Shown piece after piece: positions 12,641-24,877 of a stretch of DNA of 64,000 nucleotides. Each line of letters opens with the position of its first letter. The stretch's first letter is position 1. The DNA lies in assembly GCA_002205965.3 (NCBI GenBank), contig NADL03000098.1, positions 124,001 to 188,000 of the forward strand, given 5' to 3'. Made by a program: the position numbers and the translations under genes. Source of the DNA: Kappaphycus alvarezii. Lineage: Eukaryota > Rhodophyta > Florideophyceae > Gigartinales > Solieriaceae. The notes beneath the pieces were generated by a model. That model was not told where the DNA came from, searched no databases, and saw only the letters and a list, made by a program, of their open reading frames with translations.

Positions 12641-13830
12641 TTACATACCTTTTACAATACCCTTGAGTTTTTGCAGAGCTTATGGACTGCTGGGCTTGAT
12701 GAATTTCTATGTATATGGCAAGATTATCTATTCTGCGTACTGACAAATGCTTGGATCATTATTGGGTTGCTGAAACCTGAACTAAGCGAATAATGACGCC
12801 TTGACTTAACCAATCTCTAAAAGGTGCTAGATTATATACTAGACTGGCGAACAATGGGTCATGGGGGCCATTTTCTAAATTGAAATCCTGGTTCGACTTG
12901 AGATTTTTGAAGCCGCTTCTGTTTAGCATCTCAATAACAGAGAATTAAATCGGCAAAATATTTTTCGAGGGCAGTGAGAGAAATGAAAAAGATCCCATTT
13001 TTCCGAAAGCAATTCAAGCCACGTGATTTGCTGAGACCGCCAACGAAAACCATTTTTTTGCGCAAGGATTTTCTAATATAAATTTACGTATGGTTATACA
13101 GTATGGACAGTATAGCTTAATGGTAATGTAAGTTTTGCGATCAAAGAGCTTGTATGATCTTCAATCCAGTAAAAAAATTGCGGAGATGCGAAGTGGGCTC
13201 CCATTTTAATAACTACTTACTTTTGAAATCCTTCACAATGCTGTCCAAAAAATCAGGAACTCCAAATTAACGATCCATAACAAAAGTCGATGACGAAAAC
13301 GGACGTTTTATTTACTGCAATAAATATATTGGCTGATACACAGTCAAATTTTATGATGGTTAGCTTTTAATTGAATCGCTATGACAGTAGCAGGTAGAAC
13401 TCTACTCTCCCATGAAGTAGCTGGAAGTACATTGAGGACAAGAAACATTTTACTTCACTGCCGGTACGAAATGAGGATTATGAAAAATACCTTACACTCT
13501 TGAAATTAGATCAATTACGCTGCTGTTGGCAGTTTTTTAGGGCTCCTTGGCTACAGCGAACAATAATGTAGGACAGCCTCCAACCATTGAGATGGGGAGA
13601 GGAAATAGCCTGTTTTCCCTGTTAATTCAGAAGGAAAATCTTGATGTTCCAATTTTTCTCCGTGTGAGCTTCCTCAATGTCCATGAGTGAGTTGAACTTT
13701 TCCGATCTGACATATGAGGGGACGAGAAGGTTCGAACTTGAAAATATTCCTTGCCACCAGCAGTTCCCATTGCTTTGATGTCCTCAAATAAAATTAATTG
13801 AAGATAAAAAGGAAAGGCCACTTTCGATTA

Positions 13831-13913
13831 CTTCGACCATCGGTACATGTATTTAATATGAAATTCAGATTTACAATTCCGAATGGGTTCCATCCAATCC
13901 ATACACTTCAAAA
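13831..13913 (+). repeat. Dispersed repeat Z, copy 1
   Basis: About 83 bp starting CTTCGACCATCGGTACAT matches 28126-28208 in the same orientation with roughly a dozen differences. Shared blocks include CAGATTTACAA and GGGTTCC followed by CCAATCCATACA. It lies just downstream of a minus-strand open frame (13627-13821) that I do not recognise. Likely an end fragment of an old interspersed repeat. Confidence 0.75.
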
Positions 13914-14576
13914 AAGAAAATATATTTATCCCCCTTTGGATTGTACATGCGAGTCCAGGGAAAAATTAATGTTAAAAGTCCGTAGTTTGGTGCAAAGAGA
14001 CAGATATTACGGACCGTTGAGTCACGGTTGGGAGCTTCACGTCTACTCAATCACGTCACCATAAAATACTCTTTGAAAGCTGAAAGAGGAGCCTACTGTT
14101 CTAATATCATTGAAAGGATTTTTTCATTTTTGAAATTTTAAGTCAAGAGAGAGTCTGGCAAAGTGTTACCAGCCATTTACATAAACAAATTTTCTCTCAA
14201 TCATTGTTTCATCATGAAAATATCTGCAGAGATTATATGCTCGTGATATTAACAAGAAGAGCTAGTTCCGGTGTCTACTTTTTTAAAGGTTGGCATCAGT
14301 TCTGATCCATCCTGTGCTGGTACATAGAAAGTGATTTCTAGGCCTCTAGTAAAAATGAAATGTTCAAAAACGCAAACTGTAACCATATTTAGTCAGTCCA
14401 GCTCAGTAGAAGATATATTTTACCTCTAGAAAACAGGAAGGGTGGTTAGTATCTAATAAAGTAACTGTCATCCCGCTGCCAATCAAATCGACGGCCTCCA
14501 AATTGCATCCTACTATACCGTTAAATGCGTAGCCCTTGCAGACCAAACCTCTATTCAAGCTTTCTTCTCAGTCCAT

Positions 14577-14858
14577 TTGCGCGGTTTAGGATTCTCCCCA
14601 ATTTGTCCTCAACTCCTCACAACCATCCAAGTACATTTTCTCTGCACCTCAGGAGGGAGGGTGATCGCATTAGCTTTGTATTACGCAACATACATGATCA
14701 CCTCAGCACCTACTCTCGGCACATCGGCAGTTGCAGCCGCACCGCACTTACCGGATACCGGCTTCATTGGCGGACCTTTAAACAAAAAACCATTATTGTC
14801 ACGTATTGAAAGACTTCATCCTCAATATTTCAGTAACCAAACCACAAATTTGGAATAG
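14577..14858 (+). other. Coding-like remnant, unknown
   Basis: A 93-codon frame in the AT-rich island. It reads as a hydrophobic, Ala/Thr-rich stretch (ALALYYATYMITSAP) followed by a plausible soluble tail (LPDTGFIGGPLNKKPLLSRI). Composition is closer to real coding sequence than the surroundings. No family recognised and no start context to support the ATG. It may be an exon or a decayed gene fragment. Confidence 0.2.
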
Positions 14859-15477
14859 GGCTTCTAACCTATCCAATCCTTCCTCTGACCCAAATGACTC
14901 CAGTTTCATCCTCAAATTCCTCTAATACAGCCATTTGTACTTATAACTACGAAGTAGAGGCTGGCAGATGTTGAAATTTTCGGTTTATCGAACTATTGAA
15001 TACGGTTCTACATCTCAATTTTTTCCATTATACACCGATCTGTAGATCTTTAATATACCGAGAGCGCTAAATTTGCATACATTTCCCTTCAAAACTACGG
15101 ACTAGGAATTCTGTTAGAACGAACCAGTCCTTTCTGCAAATTCCTGTTTCATTCGTCCGAGATCCATGCTTTATTCTCTTTCTTTAAAATAATTGTTCAA
15201 CCTTCTCCTTCAAAAAGAAATTCTGAATTCACTTTTATTTATGAATTCAAATTAAGTGGACGAATTTATTTTATATTTTAGGTTTGAAGATTTGGTCTTT
15301 TGCGAAGGAAAATTTTCGACTCGTGATCGAATTTGTCCTCCAATTGCAGTTCTGATACTTTGTCAAACATATTTCTTATTTTCCCGATTGACTGAGCATT
15401 CAAGTGCAAAATCGCTAGCATTTTATTTAGCTCAAGGTTGTTAAAATTTTCGAAGACTTTCCCCTATTCAAATTTAG

Positions 15478-15865
15478 ATGGAAAAGTATTTGAAGCAAAC
15501 ACATTACCATCAACACTCCATCGGGTTTCCTTCATTGCCCTCAACTGTACCACCTCAACCAGTCTTCGCCATCGCAGAATCAACTAGACCCCGCATCCTA
15601 TCAACGGCTTGGACTTTGATGACTAAGGATCCAACTGAATACGAGAATTGCAGAGTATGGACGAGAACGCGTGGGTGGATTCGCGGTCAATTTGTGGAAG
15701 ACGGAGAGGATTAGAGGTAAAGAAGAGCCAGAAAGCCAGGATGCCGGAAGGCCGAAGAGGATTTGGAGGTATCCAAAGATGAGGAAGACTGTAAGGAATC
15801 ATGGAAGCACTGGTATAAAACAGTGGGGTTACTATGGAGGATTAGAGGGGAGATTGGGGGTATGA
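15478..15865 (+). other. Coding-like remnant, unknown
   Basis: A 78-codon frame (15478-15714) with a Pro-rich segment followed by TEYENCRVWTRTRGWIRGQF. It overlaps a second frame running to 15865 that is rich in Gly/Arg/Lys. The locally purine-rich plus strand at 15640-15910 makes long frames easy by chance. No domain recognised. Confidence 0.15.
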
Positions 15866-17321
15866 TAATAATCCAGCACTACTCCTTTGGGGATATAGCG
15901 GAGTTTGAGGGTCGTGAGGAGGGTTGAAGAATTTTAAAATGTCCAAAGAGGATATCTATATCCTGGGTCGTTCTACAGAATCTGTAGGGACAGCATTGGG
16001 GGTATGAATATTTCGGGAATTTTTTATCTATATCTCGAGAAAGAATATTGTGAAAACATATCTAGATATTTATCCTGATATTATCTTCGTTTGTATTTCT
16101 CGTCCATAAGATTCCCTTTAATACATTTTATGGTATTGGGTATGTTTCATTGAGACTTGAATTAGCAGAAAAATCTGTATAAGCTGAGTAAATCGCTTCC
16201 GACAGGGGGGAGAAAAAGTTGGGAGAAAAAGTCGAGTGAAGACCCGAAGAGTTGGGACGTTAAACTCAACTTTTGGTCTCAGAATAATTTCTTTCACGTT
16301 ATTCATTCAGAATAGGTGTTTTACCCGGCCCCTTCTATACTCACTTTTATTCCATTGACTCTTGGTCTTTATCCACCTTTTGTCGTTCCCACAACTATAC
16401 TTCCGGAGGCACTTCATATGCTTGCAACAACTCCATTATAAGGTTATTAGTTCTGCAAATCTAGTTCTCGGCGATATACCCCTATCAAACTTCTCTGCTT
16501 CTACGACAGACATTACAAACGGATAAATCTGCTCTTTAAAAGTTATGTAACTGTTTTCGTGGGTTAAAAATCACTATACGTGACTCTCTGAATCTCTCGA
16601 GGAATCCAATGCTACCATCAACTTCACAGAAAACGTAGCCTTCCATGTGTCCAAGTACTTCGAGTCAAACTTTGACTGTTCTAAATGGTTTCATTGCAGC
16701 ATTTTCAGTAAAGTAAGTAGAATGAATTGCACAAGTTGTAATTATTTCCGTCGGATATATTCACGGAGGTATCCCCGATTCTAAATAGAATTGATATGGG
16801 TTACATCTACACGACTCTATTTTATTCATCTCAGTTGCATCATAACGCAGGGAACACTTTATTATGTCCGAGGGTAAAGCATGCAACTAGGTGGTAAAAA
16901 GTACAAACAATAGGAATGTTGTAAAATTATTCGTAGTTACGCCAATTTTACCCAGGCTCTGCTTCAGAAAAGCTTGAATGAGACCGTTTCAGCATTTGTA
17001 AAGAGTTCCATGAAATAAGCAACGTGGCTTCCATTCGTGTTTTATATCCCGGATACACAAAGTAGCCATTTGTACGCGCACTTCATCGCAGCAATGATTC
17101 CTACATCAACATTCACTTTCATGGTCCTCGTTACTCAAACCAGACCTGTATAGCGATAAATCAAATTAATGAAGAAATTCGAAGTAGGGACTATCGACCT
17201 CTTAGTGATATTTTCGATCTATTAATTTCTATATTTGCGTGAAAACTTTCGATTCATGACGGACCCTGTCTTTTCATAACCTCTTGTGGGGTGTTGAGCG
17301 CACAAATGTATAGGATTGTGT

Positions 17322-17400
17322 TTTACACTGCTGAAGAATCAGTGGAAGTTTTGCGCTGCGTACAGTGCAAAACTTCCACTGATGTCTTCTCCAGTGTAAA
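17322..17400. repeat. 79-nt hairpin / inverted repeat
   Basis: A perfect 17-bp core stem pairs 17338-17354 (ATCAGTGGAAGTTTTGC) with 17367-17383 around a 12-nt loop. With single-base bulges and mismatches the pairing extends outwards through GAAGA/TCTTC (17333-17337 with 17385-17389) to TTTACACTG/CAGTGTAAA at the ends (17322-17330 and 17392-17400). The whole could fold as one long hairpin, like a foldback element or small-RNA precursor. The right arm and its flank are repeated about 330 bp downstream. Confidence 0.85.
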
Positions 17401-17469
17401 TCCTTCGTAACGTTACTGGGGGATATTATCAGGCATTTGAGGTAATGTACAGTTGGGCATAATCGTTAT
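17381..17469 (+). repeat. Direct repeat W, copy 1 (right arm of hairpin and flank)
   Basis: This segment, starting GATGTCTTCT and ending GGGCATAATCGTTATA, matches 17712-17797. Shared blocks are CAGTGTAAATCCTT, CTGGGGGATA, TGAGGTAATG and GGGCATAATCGTT. It includes the right arm of the hairpin. The second copy lacks the left arm, so the hairpin is not simply duplicated. Confidence 0.75.
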
Positions 17470-17711
17470 ATAACTCCCCCCTGCGAAGAATATTCGCCCC
17501 GATTCTGCACCTGTGTAGCAGATATTGACAGTTTTACAGTTCATTTTCTGATAGCCATGAGTTCAATTGATCTGCAGATCCTTTCCATTAATGATATATT
17601 TTTTTTCAGTGTTGTTCTTGTGACTGAGAGTAGATTCGACTTCGCATTCTTTTTGTCCATCTTGAATCTGTATAGTGGCGCCGATCTCTGGTAAAGTGCA
17701 CAAGATGCATT

Positions 17712-17797
17712 GATGTCTTATAACAGTGTAAATCCTTGGTAAAGGTCCTGGGGGATACTGTCAAGGTAATGAGGTAATGCATGGGCATAATCGTTTA
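17712..17797 (+). repeat. Direct repeat W, copy 2
   Basis: Second copy of the repeat at 17381-17469, in the same orientation and without the matching left hairpin arm. Similarity is roughly three quarters by eye with a few indels. It could be a local duplication or two insertions of the same element. Confidence 0.7.
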
Positions 17798-18141
17798 CAC
17801 TTTTAATGCCTAACTAAAATTACATCTCTGTTACGTCCATAATTTCATGGTGTTTTTTCTGGTAACATTTTGAGGTAGTCATATCTTTTCGCTCAGTTGT
17901 AGAAATTTGAGGCATACATCCATAAAAAAGTATTAAAATTATTAATCTTATAGTTTATCTGGATAGGACTGATTTGGCGTCACTAAAGAAGGAATTCGTT
18001 AACTTTGGTATCATCCTATATTCAAAAATATTTTGAGCTCATCGAACCATCTGTACTCACATTTATGAAATCAGGGGGCTTGGGGGGATTGAAAGAATTC
18101 TTTCTTTCATTTTTTGTGCCGTACCGTCCCTATTTTTTCTT

Positions 18142-18974
18142 TTAAAGATTTGAAATTATCACGGGGTGAAACGGCAAGAGAATCAGGTCTGTAATGACCG
18201 AATTTTTCACTATGAACAGGGTCGCTGGCGATAAAGTGGCGAATGAGTGGTTTACCTTAGTTGAAGAGAGACATTTGGGTAGTGTGGCATGTCTAAAGCG
18301 GAAGATGCGTTCAGTTTCTATGGTTTGGGGTTGAGTATTTGCGTAAAGAGGTTGCGTAGGTGTGTGTATTGGGGGAACTAATGAGTTGGGGAGGGTTGTC
18401 ACGCATGAAGCAACTAATCGCAACCTTCCGGGAAGGAATGAAAGCGCGAGATCCGCTAGCGGAATTTACCTGAGCATCTGTGGGACTGGGTATATGGAGT
18501 TTGGCGGGAAGTCATTTAGAAATAGGGATAGCAGCTGAGTTTGTTATAGACGAGGGATTCGAAACGACATTGGAACGTTGGATTGTAAAAACGGGGATGC
18601 TTATTTCGCCATTGGCAGCAGAAGCAGTTTCGTGGACTTTTGCTGCAATTTCTCCAGTCAGCGGAGGTGAAGATACTACTGGTAGTATTGCTGGTTTTTT
18701 CTTCGTAGAAAATATGTTCTCTTGCAGGGGATTTGTGAGGAAGGGGCTGGGTCTGGAAAGAATATGGTTTGGAAGAGTTCAGGTTGTACGTGTTACTAAT
18801 GTTGCTGAGATGGTTGTGGCATAAGTAAAGGTGCGCATACCGCGGTAGAGAGGTAGACAGGTGGCGTGCTCTCCATCGGTCAAATATTAACGGAGATTGA
18901 CGAGCTCGTACTTTTTGCATGAGGATCTTCGACCGTAGGGGTTTGGATGGAGTAGCAACCTTTCTGAAATACAT
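18142..18974 (-). pseudogene. Coding-like minus-strand region with stops, unknown
   Basis: On the minus strand several frames read like low-complexity, Ser/Thr/Pro-rich protein: SSPPLTGEIAAKVHETASAA around 18650-18600, and ASGSRAFIPSRKVAISCFMR around 18450-18410. A 93-codon frame at 18423-18142 contains TTLPNSLVPPIHTPTQPLYA. Stops and frame changes break the reading. It looks like a decayed gene in the AT-rich island. The competing plus-strand frame at 18480-18824 (114 codons) is probably its shadow. No family assigned. Confidence 0.3.
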
Positions 18975-21900
18975 TGAGGGGAAGTTGTTGACTTGAGATT
19001 TTGGGGGTTAGAGGCAGATTTTGGGGAGGTGGTGTGTGAAGGAGTTCCAATGGAGGAAGGCCGAGTGAAAATTGTTCGTGAGGTTTTTTAATGTTGTTCT
19101 GGATACAAAAAAATTGCTTTGACCCCTAGACGATTAATAGGTATGTTCGAAAACAACATGCATTAATCGCTGATTCTCTCCACACAAAAGTTGAGATTAA
19201 TGTTCTTGACGCTAAATTATTACGACTCGCAATCGGCGAGTTATTCATAAGTCAGTACGCATCAAAAATTTAAAAATTAAACTCATAGCACATGTTTAGA
19301 AGCCGGCGTTCTTCTTCTATCTCATTTATAAATCACATCAGAATTCATGCTTAGCTACAAGAACCCTGTCTTTTCAGGATCACAAGAGGGAAAAAGCATA
19401 CTTCCTTTTTTATCATCAATTAAAGTCATATCTTTGGGTGGAAACTAGCCAAGTTCGGTTATGGCTGTAGTGAAATTTATTCAAATTCAATAATTTACAT
19501 ATATTGGCGAAAATAGATGACTAGGGAGGATGATTTATCAATAGCTCGTTACTGACTGCATAGGAAAGGTAGTTCAAATAGGGTATTCATACTGGTTATT
19601 TATTTTTATTTATTTTTGAATAATTTTTCCCAGGTTCACCTAATATGTATTGGTGACACCTTTTATTATTAAGCTTTTTGCCCTAATGGTAAGTTTCATA
19701 TTTCTTTTATTTACACGTGATTTAAGAAAAGCTTGTGATACTTTTCCATTTCCGAATCCTAACATTTTGAAACTGCGAATTATAAAACAAATTCATAACC
19801 AATTGATTTTATTGAGATTAAATATGAACTACCGCGCCTATATTTTGCGTAGACTTTGAAAACGGGCGTGGAAGAAATCGAAAAGTCATAAATATCTTCC
19901 ACTTTGACAAAAACTGAAGATTGCGCCGTTTTAATATAATTACGCACTGGAAAAAGGGAGAAATTTCAGTATCAACATATTGTAGCTTTCTGAGGAATAA
20001 AAATCCCAATTAGTTCACATAATTACCGATGTATCTCTAAGAACTGACAAACACTAACAGCCCTGGTACCTAAGAATAAGGAAATAATCTAGTCAATTTT
20101 CTTGGTACTAAACCATATATTGAGTGTACATTTTTGGTCTGTTTCCTCGTTCCTCAATTATTTATCTCATGAAAGAATACAAAACTATGTTTAATAATGC
20201 TTTAATGAAGGCTATTGATTATTAGTTTTCATAAATACATATTTGGATATGTTGAGATAATCTACTGCATGTAATCTTTACTAAATTTACAGAAAAGAAA
20301 TGTGCTATTCTTCAGGATTTTTTTCGCATATAATTTTAATTCATATACAGCTGTAATTATTAATCCAGATCTGTTCAAAAAATTGTAATCTTTTGTAGAG
20401 TTAAAGAAATAGTTTCGCTACAATGTGATTTACTCTTGTACTTTTTAAAATCTTCAAGCATTATGTATTCATAAATTTTGGGCGCATTGAATTATGCAAT
20501 AATCATACTGATACGATGTTCATTCCTTGGCGCCCACATGATCAAATCTGAACAAAACTTGCACAAAAATTCTTTTCTTACTGTTTTCACTCTATTTATG
20601 ATTTCTCAAAAGGAGTTTCCCGGTCTTAAAACTTCCGAAGGAAAACGGAAAACTCCACTTTTCTTTCCATATTCTGTTTATACTGATTGTCATTTGAGTA
20701 TCATTTTGATAAAAGTAAACGTTATAACAGGTTTAAAGAACTGCATATGAGAGATAAAAGACTCCAGAAATTCCTGCTTACTGATTAAAAATCTCCAACA
20801 GTTACCTCATACTTTACCGATGATATTTGAATCTAAACTCTTGCAAAAAATATCTGAATGGTTTTAGTTACGAAAAATTATACTATGAATACAATAAAAA
20901 TCACTTAATATATAGAGAAGAATAGTTAATTTGATATTCTAAGCTTCACATTCACTTTCCGGAGTGAAGGTTGGCCCATATGAGATATTTGGGGGGAAAT
21001 AACTTTTTACCACTTTGAAAGAATTATTTTCAACTTCACTGAATATTAATTCGGTGCAACAATATTTTTTCAAATATAAAGATCAACGCAGAAAAAATTG
21101 CTCTCAAATTCTTTGTGTACTTAGAAATCAAGTTTCATCTTCAGTTGCTCTTGGAAGTACATAAATTTGTAAGTGGTTAAATACCCTGAACATTTCGCCA
21201 CTCGAATCTCTTAGGTAATCTTTTTCATTACAGCCGCTTTTTTCTTGTCAGCAGATTGTTTATGCCATAGAAATGCCTGGTAACGAATATGACTTATTTT
21301 TTGACGTATATCGTCGTAAAATTTAACAAGCTGTTTTCCGCTTTTTTATAAACGAAATTTGAAATGGTGTGAGCTATTTCAATTTAAAAGTAGGTTTTGT
21401 CTATAAAATTACAAAAATGGAAATTTCTGCCAATGAAATCAACTTAATTTACTGCCCGTGATGCAAGGTGGATTTGAATTTTTCATAAATTTCTACATTC
21501 ACCCGTTACCTAATAATTCATTCTAAATTTTCAAATCGATAGTTTCGCAATATATACTTTTGATCCTCTTGTGACCTTCCTATTGCTAAGTGGTTATCTC
21601 ATTTCCAACTGCATATATCAGTATTAGCATTCATGTTTTGCTTGGAACTTCTCTGTGTTAAAATACCTAGTTAAATAAAAACATATGCAAACATTTGAAT
21701 GAATTGGTATAAGATAACGTAAAAGAGGGCTAAATATAGCGATAGGCTTCTCAAATATCGAAGATAGTTTGTCAGGCGAGTATCATAATCTCATCTTGCT
21801 ATGGGCACTAGTTTTGGGGGAAAGGCCTGCACTCAATGTTTCCACGAAACTAACCTGTTATCTACTAATGAAAAAGAGGATGAAATAGATTAAAATGGAA

Positions 21901-24839
21901 ATGTTGTGATAAATATGAACGTGCGAAGATTTTTACTTCGAAGCTTAAATTATAAGGACAGGGCCATAATTGATCCAATTATACCCTTGCTCTAGTTTTT
22001 AGGTGCAATTTTGTACAACGGGAACTTGAGCAGTTTAGTGAGACCTTGAACCCATCCGTCTTCATGGGCTCATGAGTTTCAATTCTTTTAATCGCGATGA
22101 ATCTCCGCCAGTCAACGGCGGCAAGAATATTCTTGCTTCCACATTACTGCGCCTGGTGTACCTCATTGCATAGCGTAACGAACCTTTTAGCACAAATATA
22201 TACTTATTTTCCATTTTTATTAGAGCTATTGATCTCTCATTTTGCACTTCGCTAACACTATGATTAAAAATTGATCCTTTAACAAAGTACAAGGTGTGGT
22301 CGTGTCGCTCAAATTAAGTCCCACGGTGGAGTTCAACTTAAATTTTCTACATTTCTACGCTGAGAATGGCACCATTTCTACGTCTTATGATATATCTGCG
22401 CCAAAAATTGGTCAACTGTAGGTATTCTTTCTATGTAAAGATTCAAAAAAGTAACTAAACACGGTGCCCACCTGACACGTCGAAATTTGCCGTATAATTG
22501 CGTCCCTATAAAGAAAAATAAATACTACCAAAAGGATATCATGAATACCAAAGAGAAATTCTAAGTGAGGGCAAATCGAAATATCGTCATTCGATTGTCC
22601 ATTACAGCACGCAAAATCGTAACGATTTTTTGTAACTACTCAGTATGAAATAAAATTTATTCGGTGTATCCTCAAGAAAATTTAATGACTGCACTGCGTT
22701 CAATTTTTTGACTATAATTCTATATTTATATCCTAAATGAAAAAGTGACCTGTTATCCACAAGAGTGACTTAAAACTATTGAGCATGACCTTTTTAACAA
22801 AAACTTTACAGTTATTTTTAATGAAGTCGTTCTGCATCACAGCAGTCCCTTAGACCTTAAAATAATAATTAGGATAGATTCCATTCATTAATCGTCTAAT
22901 TCTGCATAATATTCTATACAATCTAAAACGGCAGGAATTGATTATAGAAACAATTTGAGTCCTAGGGTCTTATTTGGACCTATCCCAAATTTATCAATAA
23001 GTATATAAAAAATCAAAGTGTTATCAATCAATATAGCCCACGTATGTAAAGCTCCACATGAAAAATTGCGAAAGGCTTTAAAGTTCTATTTGAGTCATAA
23101 GAACACCTAAATGCAAGAAAAGTGAAGTATTGACCTACGTTTTTGTCTATTAGTCAACTTTCACCCGTTCACTACGGAGTATGTAAGAAAAATTTTACAA
23201 AGTGCGGTTGGATCTGTAAAATTAATGTCTCACTTGGAATTAAATTGATGTAACTTTTTCGAAATGAAGAATTACGAAATTTTGTGATGATGAAAAGATA
23301 CGTAAGGTTTCCTCTACATGCTTCTGTTGATCCTTAGTTTTGCAATTTCAGTTATCTTAAGTTATATTTGACAAACATTTCGATTCAATCGAAAATTTTC
23401 AAAATACTTTTTATTTTTTCATGGTCACTGAAGTTAAGTTCTATAATCATTGAATTTTAAACTCCCAGTCTAATACTTAATAACACATCAGCCGCATATA
23501 TTTCAATAATTCAGAATAAGTTTCTTCACCTAATTCAGAGCTTAACGTATTTTAATCATGCATTTTAAAGTACATATGGAACAGTAAAGTCTAAAGACAA
23601 GTATTTTTAATTGTTAATAGAGTACGATCTAATCGGTTAATCATCTTCTCCGTATAGATTTTTTAGCGTAACTATTGTTTAAATGTTTTTAACTTTAACT
23701 TCAACACCGAAAGATGAAAACTTGGGAATTTTTCATGCTCATTGTTTTCCTCCGTAACTGTCTATTCAGTTCTCATTTTTATTCAATACTTCTATAAAAC
23801 ATTTCTTCAAAAAAGTATATATTGGAGTCTTTTCTTTCTGCTGCTCATCCTTATGATAAACGTCTGTGCACTTTTACGTCAAAACGTAAGATTACAAAAA
23901 AATTACCTGAAAAAATTAAAATATGCAAAAGCAAACTATACAAATGAGTACATCAAAACTATTATATGTACAAATGTAGTAGAATGTCAATTCGTTTAAT
24001 CATCAATACAAATATTTTTGCAATTTATCAAACGATAATAAAAATAAGTACTAATTACACTAAGCATTTCAGGCGGTCGCAATTATTCAGAAAAACTGAC
24101 TTCAAAATATTTTTAGTAATTGCTGAAGGAAACTTGCCTCTTAAATTTTCATTATTCAAATAAATTTCATCTTCTACAGTCAAGATGTGAAAAAGCCCAT
24201 CCTCTGAAATCATGAAGTAACTTTTTTGTTACCCCTGATGGAATCATTTCAGAGTTCAGATACTATTTATCATGGAGAACGTTTCCGGTTTACGGATGAA
24301 TTTGTTGAAATTTTGTGAAAGTTTTTCGATTCGCTCTTATAAAGACCTCAAATTAATAAAAACACTGGGTTAGAAAAAATGATTTAGTAATTTCTGAAAA
24401 GGATATAAATGTATTTTACACTCGAATCTATTGTGTTATGTTTATTAGTCGAACTAATCACGAGCGTAAATTGTGGCATTATTATGATAAAATTGCACTA
24501 TTAGATCATATTAATGAGTAAAGTTTTAAATTTTAAGAAAAGCTCGGCGATAGCGCCGACCAATTTATCTCTGGATAGCATGGAATTCGGAACCCATGCT
24601 GAGACTTCAAGATAGCGCTTTGTTTCAACAACATTCTCTAAATAAAGTAGAACGCACACTAATACCGCATTATGTGAGATTTTAATGTTTACGAGAGGGC
24701 ATGAAGACAAGGATATATGTGGATAAACTATAGATATCCTTTTAAAATTATAATAACAGAGGATGAATATTTTTCATAGATAGGTCTCAGATTGTCCATA
24801 ATTCTAATCTAGAGGGTGAAATACCGGAACTCATTCAAG

Positions 24840-24877
24840 ACGTATAACGTTTTTTAAAACGTATAACGTTTTTTGAA
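24840..24877 (+). repeat. Tandem duplication of a 19-mer
   Basis: ACGTATAACGTTTTTTAAA (24840-24858) is followed directly by a copy differing by one base (24859-24877). Simple slippage product in AT-rich DNA. Confidence 0.9.

Noticed and set aside
12880-12910. tRNA T-arm-like GGTTCGACTT
   Set aside because: No matching acceptor stem, D-arm or anticodon arm could be found around it.
18480-18824. 114-codon plus-strand ORF
   Set aside because: The complementary strand reads more like protein, and the ORF has no recognisable features.
23742-24163. Hydrophobic ORFs in AT-rich DNA
   Set aside because: Phe/Ile/Leu/Lys/Asn-rich frames of this size arise readily by chance in such composition.
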